A stretch of 64,000 nucleotides of DNA, from positions 15,436,871 to 15,500,870 of the forward strand of contig NC_040028.1 of assembly GCF_000972845.2 (NCBI RefSeq), written 5' to 3'. The notes under the pieces are model-generated. The model was not told the origin of the DNA and made no database searches. It was given only the letters and a program-made list of their open reading frames with translations. Below are positions 53,216 through 64,000 of this stretch, piece after piece. The stretch is from Larimichthys crocea (lineage: Eukaryota; Chordata; Actinopteri; Sciaenidae). The position numbers and the translations under genes were made by a program. Every line of letters starts with the position of its first letter. The stretch's first letter is position 1.

Positions 53216-56200
53216 GCTGGCAGCTGTGTCGGTATCAAAAAGTCAATTTCTCCTTAAGAGATCAGCTTTTCCAATAATTAGTAAATGCAGGTGGTTTTCT
53301 GACTGACGTAGTACGGTACATGTAGAACGGCAGCAATGTCAGATTACATGGTTTGATTTCAGTTCTCAGAAACCTCTTAAGCCCCTTTCAGACGTTCACC
53401 CTTTACATTAATCTGACACAGCAAGTCAAACAAACCTTTAGTCTTCTTCGCCTGGAGTCACCGGCCGTAACCCCCAAATAACACCACTTGTACTAATACG
53501 GCAATTTCAAGCTGTTAGCAGCAAGTGTTGGGTGGAGCCGATTTAACAACATCAAAGCCAGCACATGTGGAAGGAGAAGGGTCAAGTTGAGTTTCTTCTT
53601 TCACACTAAGGAGTGGACAATCCTGCACACAACAAAGACATAAATGTCCCTGCGTGGTTCAGAGGAGTAGAGGGGAGTTTAGGAGGAGCTGGCATCTCAT
53701 CTGAGGATGAAGTTCAAGTCTACAGCTGGCCATGTTTTCCATGCCCAGGCTCTGCTGTGGGGCTCTGCATAGAAGAAGTGTGTGGGTTTGTCCAGAGAGA
53801 GGCCACAATGTGGTGGACCACAGTGACATCAGCCACATATCCAGCAGTACAGGGGCAGATAAAACAGGCTGGCTCTCAGCTGGAACTCTCCAGGGACTCA
53901 AAAAAGGAAGTGGCTGTTTCCTGCTGATCTGTGTGTCTCAACCCTGTCATAACAAAGCCGCCTCTCTCTGCCCACTGTCCTTCAAACTCGATCAAAACTC
54001 CCGATCACGAGAGAGTTTCGCGCCGACCTCCCGCGAAGGTCAACAGCACAAATGGAAGTTTTGTATTGAGGGCAAAGCCAAGAGGACTAAGTGCCGCTTC
54101 CGAGAGTGAAAATTCAAATGAGCTTCTCAAGGGTTTCAGATTGAGAGCTAGGTCACGTGGGTGGCTATCCTACAGTTAGACATATGGGTGGGCTACAAAA
54201 ATAGCCCTGGAATTTCACTAAGGCAAAAGCTTTACATAGTAGATCGCAAGTTTACACTACAACCCCGAAATATCTGACGCATGACTCAACGGACGACAAA
54301 GGGGACTCGATTCATTGTCTGAATAGTCTATAGACGTCCACTGCGTACATTTTTACTTGCCATTGCAGGAAAATTACAGGCGAGCCAACACTGAACAGTG
54401 AAATTTCATTAATTTCTTTAAGTAATTAGGACTTTTATGTGCACATGGATTAAACTTTAGACTTTCTTTGACCTGGAGTTGACACCAGGTTATCCTGTCC
54501 CTCTTAAAATGGTGCAAACCAAATACAACAGGGGCCACATCCTCTTCCTTTTCTTGGTATTTTGGGATAGTTTATTTATCCCAGGAGTAGAAAATGACCC
54601 ATTTTCCTGAGGGGTACCACTTCCTTTTCTTTGTAGTGGGGCCACCAGGCGCAGAATAAGTATATGTTGCACAATGGACACAGGCACAAATTAAAAGTAT
54701 GGACACACACACACACATGCCATGCACTGTGTTTCCAGGCGATACGCAGCACGCTTTTGGATCAGTGATGAGGTTGCTGCAGTTTATCATTAATAGATGC
54801 TTCTAACCAAGCAGTGCCTGTCCACACGCTCTGCTGCAGCACCAGCAGAGATAGTCTGAAGTTGTGCCAAGCCCCGGGGGGGCCTGCAGTCGCCCTCTTC
54901 CCTCTGCCAACTGTGTTTTGGCTTCATTATACACAACACAGAGTAATATTTTTGCTTACGCAAGCTATCAGTGCATCACAACTGACCAACTTGTATATTT
55001 AAAATGACCTCTGGTAAATAAAATTGCCTGGAATCTAAGTTTAATAGTTTTTTTTAGGAAAGTGAGTGAAAAATTGCTGCACAGCACAGCACATTAAAAA
55101 TAAAACCACAGCTATAGAAACACTGGATTTCTTGTCACATTTCAGCTGAAGGCAGAATGTGGCCGATCGTATACTGTTAACCCACATGTGTGTGCGCACA
55201 CACAAACACACACAGAGCATTGTGAGGCTCTTCTCAGAGGTAAAAAGCACAAACACAACTGTATATGAGGTATGAATGCTGTTACTGCCACCTACAGGCA
55301 CAGTATGATACTACACTAAATACATTTACACCACAAAGTAAGCAAGAGAGAGATAGAGATGTTTGATTGAATGATAGCAAACAAACGCACAACAAGAATA
55401 GTATGATGACAGGTTGTGACAAACCTCTCACTCAGCTTGCAGTGACGGTCGTCTCTCCAGTGTCCCACTGCGTGATATAACTGTATAGAAACAGAGCAAC
55501 GCTTTCCTCCCTCCACTCAGATTAACTGTTGGTATAATGCAGCCATTGTTTGTCACATGTGTGTCATATCTAGCAGCTCAACAATCATTCCCAACACTTG
55601 GCTCTCGCCATACAGGAAAAAGAGGTGACTGGTGACAAACTGGCAGCGGATTGTACGGAAAAGAGAGCGTTACAAGAAGCCTCCAAACAGGATTTCACAG
55701 CTCTATAAACTCCAATCACAAACAGAGGCAGAGCTGCTTCGTACCAAGGCCACTGGTACGAATAATTAGGTAATTAGTTTATGTTAATGCTCATTCAGTA
55801 CAAGGCAGGAAACCAAAGCATCCAGGTCAGGTTTTTGCACAAACATTTAAACTCGATGATAGGCTGTCATCACTTATCGTGGTGTGCGATCTGGTCATGC
55901 AACCCCTCGACAGCTCAGTGGCCAGTGCCCAGGTGTTAGGAAGATTTTGGGGAGTGCTGTCATCATGGTCAGGCTCTGACACGCAGAAAGGAAGTGGTGA
56001 GCTGAGAAATCCTAAAACAAGCCCATACAGGCCCGACATGACGCCGTTGCAAGGCGAAACGGCTACACTCTGTCAGTCCAACATAGTTTTAAAAGGGAGT
56101 AACTGAACCGCTCGCTTACAACAATGTAATGAAACATTTTCATTTCATAGATTCTGTTGATTCAAAATATTGATTCACAGCATGTTGCTAATGAGTCCAT

Positions 56201-59200
56201 GTACCATGACGTGCCTTACATATGAAACCTGATATGGTTTACTTACTGAAATATAAGAATATTTGGAATCTGATATCTAAATCCATCCATACTGGTAATT
56301 AGAGACTATGTTTGAGATAATAAATGACTCAGCAAAGTTCTTATCAATCATTAACAGCTAGATTACACAACAAGTATGACTACTTCATGAAAAATAAAAA
56401 TAATTAAGCACCAGCAGTCAATCATTAATCCAAGTGGAGACAGAGTACATACAAAGATTTATATACTCAGCAAAGCCTGACTGAGCAGATTAAGTGGCAG
56501 CTTCCTCACTGAAGTTGTCGCACAGGTGCATGATACTGTATCCACATACAGCAGAGGGTGTCAAATGATGGAAGAAAATGAGAGTAGTACGAAGTTATTG
56601 TCATCTAATGTAGGCCATTGTGGGAGGGAGGTGTATGACACAGTCTGAGATGCAGCGAAGGGGGGAGGATAATCTTTACAGCCTCTTATTTGTGAAACAG
56701 CATGAGACAGGATTGAATGTGAAAGTGGAACCAAAGAAGAACAGGGTGAGACATAAGAGGAGCACAATTTAACAGACATAAATAGGTAATTATAGCAGGT
56801 CGGTAATGTATTCTTCAATACATATTAATGCCACGCAATCCACACTTTTTTCTCTGGTTTCGGTAGCGACTTGAAGATGAGGTGTGGCGAAGAGACGGGG
56901 TGGGGATAATGGAGAGGAGGTGGCGGGGGGTTGCAGGAGTTTGGGAACCTTTAAGGATCAGCTAATCTCGGTTGGGTCTTTGTTTGTAATCGGCGTAAAT
57001 CCTCTTGAGCCTGGTTCAGTGAGTGCGGCTGACAATCGAGGGAAACAGAGGATGGAGGAGGAGATGAATGCGTGTCCGTGCACCTGCGACACGCAGTGGA
57101 TTTCACTGTAACATTGTATCCCACAGCTCCCCAAGGGAGACCACAGACTGCTACAAAGAGCTGTCGGCTACGAATGGCAACTGCAATGGGGGTATAAACA
57201 TGAACATGAATATTTTGTATCATCATTGTATATGAAGTTCATATTTTACTGCTGGACTTTGGTGGATTAGACAAAAATAACCATTCCTATCTGGTTAGTT
57301 TTCCATAAACTGCGTCTCATTTATTCTCCAGATATATAAAAATTGCAATACGAAATTGCATATAGGGTTTTATTCATGTCTCACGCTTCTTTTGGATGTT
57401 GTTTTAAGTTTAAAACTACACGTGCATTTTATTTTCTAGTTACATGAATACATTTTAACCGTTCGCCGTACATAGTGGCGTGACCTTAGTCGCTATTATG
57501 AAAATAAATCCAGGAACGGCACACCGCCTTCTTCCTGTTGCAGCTTCAGCTCGCTGGCACTGCCTAAGCTAACCAAACTGTGCCTCTGCACCCCCCCTTT
57601 CAGAAGTTCCCACCCTTCCTGACAGAGGAAACACATGTTATAAGGATACATCCCTGTTTTAGAATAGCTTGACTGGGACTGTCAATATAGAACTGCGTGT
57701 TTTGTCTTATGGGCGCTTTTTTATGTTAGGAACAGCCCGAGGCGTCTCAGTCTGTGTGCAGCAAAACTCTCGCATGACAAAGAAATCTCATTATTTGCTG
57801 CTGATCCCGTCTCTGTTGTTGGCATTTTGGGGAGATTTAACCAGCCTTACAGATCAGGTTAATACCACAATAAGCAGTGTGGCTGCTATAGCAACTAAGA
57901 CGGATTTGATATATTTAAGTCTCAAGTGAGTCAATCCACAAAAGCACTAGTCAAGAAACGGAAAATTGGGTAATAGCTGCAAAATCATGAGTCCATTAAT
58001 CCGACTCCAAAACAGTCCAAGGCGTTTGTTCGAGTCATGTAAGACTTCAGGGTGATAATGTTGGAGGAGTTAAAAATAAGTGCGCAGCACAACAAACATA
58101 AACAGCTCTGGCACATTTGGGAAAACACTGAAGTTATCTCAGCTAATCAGAAGGGTGTAGCGAATTCAACACACCGCTCCGTGAGTTGGGGGATGGTGTC
58201 GTTGGCACTCAGTGGATACACTAAAAGGAGATTAAGTCAAGTCAGGGATACTGAGCTGTTTATCTGCACAGCCGTATGCACGGTGAAGAACAGAGATGTG
58301 ATACTGCATGTTTATAACAGTTCAACAAGCATGCACCAGGCACGTCCTGCAACATAACTTGTGGCTGAATGTTAACAGTGCACTGTCAAGTGTCCAGGAT
58401 CACTTTGTTCCCCTCTCCATCACAATCTAGTGTGACTAAGAGCAAGCGTTCAGGCACACAGCCACGCCGCTGCTCCTCCATAAACAACACACAGCTAACT
58501 TTATTTATCCATCCAGGCAACGGACACTGACACAGCATCGTGCACGCTCAGTGCAATTCTGCCTCCTCATGCTAAGTCCCTGGAAAACAAACAGGGAGCA
58601 AACAAAAGCAAAGCGTCAAGGAGAGCTCGGCCTCCACTGTATGCACAGGCTATGAAAGAAAAACCAAACGCTGATTATCCGGGAGTCACATGATTTCCTA
58701 CTGTGTATGACTTTCATTTATGTTTTCAAGCTATTGTACAGTTTCCCTCCCTCTCATATTTCTGAATGTCAGCTAATATAACAGCAGACGAAGGAATTTT
58801 TATAAATAAAGGCCCCGAATCTTATTGAATTTGTCACTTTAAACAGAACTCATTTGTTTATTGTGGGCAGAGACTGCACAATGGGCTTGTTTCAGCATTC
58901 AAAGAAGAAGAAGAAGAAAAAAAAGAGCTCGGGGATTCATGTCAATTTTTCTTGAATGGGCAACTACAGCAACTCATCGAGATTCCTTATGCATCGGACA
59001 GCTTGTCTAAACTTTTTATTAGTGCTTAGCATTCAGAGGATGTCTCCTCCAGTGATACAGTATGTTGAGCTGAGTGTTCAAGATTTACTAGTAACTAGCA
59101 TGTCATAAAAATTATTTATTTCTAAACACTGAGCTCTGGCTCAGCTGTCCCAAAGACAGATTTTTATATTTAATCTAATTATCTAATATTTTACAGTAAA

Positions 59201-59440
59201 AGCAAAAGCCTCAAGATTTATCCGAATGATTCCCGACCTCTAGTTTGGAACTGAACTACCAAAGTGTATATAAAACTAGCTCCAACTCCATCAGTTACAA
59301 CAATAAAATGCAACATATGCAATGCAACAATCCAACAATTTGATATATGGTAATGCAGCAGTCACAGGGGACACTTTTCTGCAAAATAAGTACTTCTACT
59401 TTTGGTTGGTTGGTAGCCGATAAAACTGTAGTTTTACTTC

Positions 59441-59640
59441 AAGGTCCAGTGTGTAGAATTCAGTTTCATCTAGTGGTGTATAATCGCTGCATTGCAATCT
59501 CCTCACATCACCCTCACACTTGAAAGGCCCTGTGTTTCAACACGGCGGCCTCCATGGAAGGAGGACCCGCTCCCTCTGTAGATATAAAAGGAGAATTTTT
59601 AGGTAACAAAAATAAAAAAAGATTCTTATTTTCAGGTGAT
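59441..59640 (+). mobile_element. MITE family 1, 5' part
   Basis: Begins AAGGTCCAGTGTGTAGAATT and contains CACGGCGGCCTCCATGGAAG, GAGGACCCGCTCCCTCTGTA and TTATTTTCAGGTGAT, after which homology stops. Confidence 0.75.
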
Positions 59641-60684
59641 GCATGGTGAGATGCAAACCCTGGACCATAATCACCCAGCTCTCAGTCGGCCTCCTGTAGG
59701 TTGTGCTCCTCCCCCTCCTCTCCTCTCCGGCCTACAGTGTGTCAGAGTGAGGAATGCCAGCTATGCAGTCGTCCTGGTGAAAAGTCATTAGAGTTTATCC
59801 CCTCTGGCTGCGGCAGGTCCCATCCACATACTGCACAGCGCACAAAGCCATAAGAATAAAGGCTGAGAACTGCATAGATTATAGACTGTGTTTAATTAAA
59901 CTAACAGCATGCAGTGTGGGAAAGAGGCGGGCCTCTGACTTCTATCTATTTACCTACATAAGGATGCATTTCCCCGCCTCTGCTTTGGTGCCTTGGGTGG
60001 ATTCAAATATCTGCGCTAGACTTCCAGGGAAATCCCAGATGAACAATGACAATGTCAACTTTCATCTCTGATAGCAGTCAGACAGCAACACGGAGCAGGA
60101 ATTTCCCCAAACACTTCACAGCAACCCTTCATCCTCGACACAAAACAAATAAACACAGTCATTTCTACTCCATCTAATATTTGCCTTTCCTGTGCCTCGA
60201 GAGATACTTGAATTGTAAATGTTAAAACTGTCAGATTCTTTATAGAGGCTCTAAATCTCAATACAGGAAACTAGCTTTTGTTATGGGCTAATTGTATGCT
60301 GCTAATCCATCCCTCTGTGTTACACCACATCCGACAGCCACTGATCCTGGAGTGATCTGCGTGGCGAGTGTGAATGAGAGGTCAGTGACCACAACCAAGC
60401 AATGTCAGAGCAGCCAGAGGGAGAGTTCAAAGCAGATTAACCCAGTGAGAATGGGCTAAATCCTGGGAGTCGCATCAGTGACAGAGAAGAGTAAAACAAA
60501 CAGGTGTAAACACACAAGAAGTGTCGTGTTTTATTATAAATAGCTATGCTATAATTTTGATATGCTAGACTGCATTAATATTGATAATAATTGTATTGAT
60601 AATATGCATTTATAATGAGTTTATATTGATGTAAAGTGTACCATGTTTACCATCTTAGTTTCACTGGGCTTAACTCTTAACTAG

Positions 60685-60856
60685 ATTTAAAGGCCCAGTG
60701 TGTAGGATTTAGTAGTAGTGTAATTGTGGATTGCAACCTCCTTGTTTCACCCTAGTCTTTCAGTTTGTCCGTTCTGTGTTGGTTCAACAAAGCACATTCT
60801 CGTCTTCCATCTCTGCCATATTCTGTCCCCTGAATCTTGTGCTCTGGACCTTTAAA
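60685..60856 (+). mobile_element. MITE family 1, short copy with both ends
   Basis: Left end TTTAAAGGCCCAGTGTGTAG, right end CTCTGGACCTTTAAA: the two termini are imperfect inverted repeats about 170 bp apart. An internally deleted copy of the family. Confidence 0.75.
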
Positions 60857-62080
60857 GACACTGAATCAATTGAAATCGAGTGCAACGACACAAGACAAAG
60901 CAGAAAAGCAGTTGTAAGTAGTTGCATAATACTAGAGGATGCTGCCAGCATGGATAAAAATAACACAAGTTAATCAAGCGTTCAAAGTTCTGGAGTGTAG
61001 CACACATCAAAGATTTAAGTCAACTCCTCTCTAAAGAGGAAACCCCTACCCAGAGGAAGGGGCAAATCCTTTAATTGGCAGTGATTCAAAATGGCGAAAA
61101 ATGCCATCCACTGGGTGGAAAAAATAATGACAAGGTAAAGAGTGTTAGAACACAGCGAACCCTCCAATCTCATCTGTCATGGTAACAGCCGTGTTCCCAC
61201 AATTACAAGTTAATGGTCAGTTTCGGCGAAGGATGGGAAGGAAACGTTACTTTTATAGACAAATCAAGGAGGTTCGGAGAGAAAATGCACCTCACAAGGA
61301 CTTAAAAGGCAATGTGCTAGTCATTAATTTGCTCTTTCTAGACATTTACCCATCAGCCAACATTGGCGTGTTGTACAACCTCCAGTCGGGGGTGTTGTAG
61401 TGCTTTTCAGGGCTTAATCTAATGGGCTTAATCTGTCGGCTGGTGGACGTGCACAACAATGATTTTGCCTTTGGAGTTTAAGGCTTGACCTGTTTCCCCC
61501 CGTTGGCTACTACTCTGGCCTCTCACAAAACAAATTAATCAGCAGTGGCAGACAGAACAGTATCCACCTACACTCAATATACTTCATTCACTTGCTCGTG
61601 TGTGGGCTGAGCCATGTAAAGACCTGTTTGTAGTGGCACCATTCATATGACTGTTAGAAGCAGCTGCTGTTGAAGCAGCTCAGGGCTAATGAACACTCAG
61701 CCATGTAAGCCTGCACGTCCTCACAAGGCTCTGATGTAGGGGAGGCCATTAAAGACATGGCAAAGAACTAGAACTATAAACTGCGTCTAGATTTCAAAGA
61801 TTTTTTTTTTGCATCCAGTTACACATTTGATTAACCCCGCTCAACCAGGATAAACAAGTTTAACACGTACGTGGATATGATATTTCCAACAGATAGCTGC
61901 ATTCTCTTGGGCACTGCACAAACAGCTCTCTAGGTTTCCGCCAGATTCAGTGGCCCAAAGTTCACCCAAATTGAACTTTCATCCCAAATGTGCTGACCCC
62001 CACCAAACATTCTCAAACATGGCAGAAAATATGGGAGAGGACGGGGATGTGAGGTTAGAAAATGAACACTGTAACATACT

Positions 62081-62417
62081 CTGATCAGTCATAACATTAT
62101 GGTCATCTGCCTAATACCCTTCAGGTCTTTTGCCGCCAAAACAGCTCTGACCTATCGGGGTATGGACTCCGCTACACCGCTTGAGGTGTGTTGTGGTATC
62201 TGACACCAGGACATTAGTAGCAGAAGTCCTGTAAGTTGCGAGGTGGGGCCTCCATGGATCTGATTTGTTTGTCCAGAACATCCCAAAGATGCTCAATTGG
62301 ATTGGGATCTGGGGAATTTGGAGGCCAAGTCAACACCTTGAACTCGTTGTTGTGTTCTTCAAACAATTCCTGAACCATTTTTGTGTTGTAGCAAGGCACA
62401 TTATCCTGCCGAAAGAG
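62081..62417 (-). pseudogene. Tc1/mariner-like transposase fragment
   Basis: On the minus strand 62417-62214 reads FRQDNVPCYNTKMVQELFEE and then LTWPPNSPDPNPIEHLWDVL and PPRNLQDFCY before a stop. The Asp of QDN and the Glu of NPIEHLW are the second and third catalytic residues of the DDE transposase. The first Asp and the DNA-binding part are gone. The rest (to 62081) is the non-coding end of the element. Not functional. Confidence 0.85.
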
Positions 62418-63975
62418 TTGGTATATTCCATATTTTTGACATTGTAGTTAACTCACCAAAGTTATAAATTCATCCTGAGGGAAACAGGAATGTTTGTACC
62501 AAACTTCAATGTAACTTCTCCAATAACTGTTGAGATATTTCATTCTGGACCAATTGATAGATCAAAAATTGAAGACACCCAGACAAACACTCCTTTTCGG
62601 GCTGGATTCTACACTCTGCATAAAAGATATCCAAGATATGTGTTACAGTTTTTGTGCAACATGTAAACTGCTATCTCAATTACCTTCATTCAAATCTTTA
62701 TTAGATCATACCATGATGCCAGAGTTGTTATCTGTTTACAGAGGAAGGAAAACTGGATTAACCAGATTACAATCATCGAGAAAAGGAGGGCCGAAGGAGC
62801 TGTGATTCAGTACGTCCTCTACAGCTGCACTTAGGTGTGTGCCCTGTGCCGGGCTCAAAAATAGCAACCTTAATGGCCCCGAGGATGGAAGCAAAGCAAT
62901 ACTCCACTTGATTGCTAAGCTGTTGATGATAATGTGCTGTAGTCATGGCTCCACTGCAGGATGTATGCATGGAGAGGGAGAGCTTAGAGGAAGCCTGATT
63001 CAGATCGATGTATCACATGAAGTAAATGCATGAAGGAGGGATTTAGATTAGTTTTCTGGAACATCGACCACCCAGCAGCTCGATCCTTTCTTTCACACTA
63101 TTCTCCATTTGGATGGATAAGAGAATGTGAAAGCTAAACAAACTGTCAGAGTCGCAGAGGTAGCGTTCCAACCTTCATAACAAACCTCACCTCAGCAACA
63201 AGCCTTGACTGGAGACATGTTCATGAAAGAAGCTGCATCATCGCCTTATGAAATACAAATAGTAAATTCCTGTTGGATTACAGGAATTTATGTTATGAGG
63301 ACGCAAGTGTAAAACAAGTCCCGGAGTGTCATACACTTGCAGGAAACACCCACTGACCAGGCTCTTCAGCAGGCTGCCTCTCTGTCATGGTAACCTCTCC
63401 TGTGCTCCAAAACAGCTCTGCTCTATCAGGAAGAACACTCAGGCAGAGTGGGCGGTTTAACATGGAGCCCTGCCTTAAACTTCTGGTCAGACCAAATACA
63501 GCCACAGGAAACCTGCTCTATCTAGGAAAAGACAGGCCTCTGTTCTCCCACAAGAAGATGAAGGACAGGAAGGCATGGGTACTTCCTGTTCAGGCAGGCA
63601 GGATGGAACGATTGTGGAAACTTTAGCTCACGGTGGCAATGAGCTTTCTTCAATCAAATGTACAAGAGCTCACGTTGTTCATGTATACTGCCACCCGAGC
63701 ATAGCTGGATGAGACAATTATGTAACAACCATGAAATCAGTACATAGACATGGATCCCTGGATGCAACCACTAAATTAAAGATCAATGGATTGCAGAGTG
63801 ATTTTTGATGGGAAAAGGTAGTTGAAAAGTTCCCCTATTTCCCACGCTGAGCCAGGAAACTTTTAAACAATCTTGCGACGTGACCACAAACCAAATGTTA
63901 GGATCCTGTCTTGGCTCAAAATTTTATATTTTGACATGTGGTTAAAATAGATTCTGACACAATGAGGCATTTGTA

Positions 63976-64000
63976 AAAAAAAAACAAAAAAAAAAAAAAA
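63976..64000. repeat. A-rich tract at the window edge
   Basis: Nearly pure A run (one C) that continues past the window; may be the poly(A) tail of a retroelement outside, or a simple repeat. Confidence 0.6.

Larger units (their letters stand above)
49010..64000. other. upstream flank without recognisable genes
   Basis: 15 kb with dispersed repeat copy 2, two MITE copies and the Tc1 remnant. No coding exon was supported on either strand. The RKFTRALSKPG-type DOCK9 first exon known from mammals is not here; it would have to lie further right or be absent. Confidence 0.55.

Overview
The window looks like nuclear genomic DNA from a ray-finned fish, probably a percomorph teleost. The signs are a vertebrate intron-exon structure, teleost-type dispersed repeats (tRNA-derived SINEs, LINE tails with the UnaL2-like GGATA stem-loop, Tc1 and hAT-like remnants), CA microsatellites, and a protein very close to vertebrate DOCK9. 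Species is not determined, and I cannot separate teleost dock9 co-orthologues (a/b).

Positions 12-39437, minus strand, hold most of one gene: dock9 (dedicator of cytokinesis 9, zizimin1), a DOCK-D family guanine nucleotide exchange factor for Cdc42. I could place 51 coding exons by reading the minus strand, matching AG/GT splice borders and checking that every reading phase joins. Together they encode about 1,911 residues: a variable N-terminus, the DOCK N-terminal conserved block, a PH domain (exons 6-8), the C2-like DHR1 (exons 17-22), a long helical middle (exons 23-42), and the first part of the catalytic DHR2 (exons 43-51). The gene runs off the left edge: about the last 150 residues, including the DHR2 segment that carries the nucleotide-sensor region in this family, are outside the window.

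Points of structure in dock9: a 6-nt plus a 30-nt microexon in tandem inside DHR2, a GC-AG intron after exon 24, a possible 165-nt in-frame cassette exon at 8526-8690, and two separate N-terminal exons. The nearer one (39324-39437) starts MQGRASK. The farther one (48817-48987) starts MGCTTS, a pattern expected for N-myristoylation plus palmitoylation, and its donor joins exon 2 in phase. If used, it would give a membrane-anchored Dock9 isoform from its own promoter.

Positions 39438-64000 contain no other protein-coding gene that I can support. They are upstream or first-intron DNA of dock9 with transposon remnants: a foldback element, an inverted pair of an unnamed repeat about 10 kb apart, several copies of a MITE with TIRs like TTTAAAGGTCCAGTGTGT, and a Tc1-like transposase fragment. 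No CRISPR, tRNA or rRNA gene was seen. No new multi-gene system is evident; the most interesting candidates are the acylated alternative N-terminus and the splicing features of dock9.
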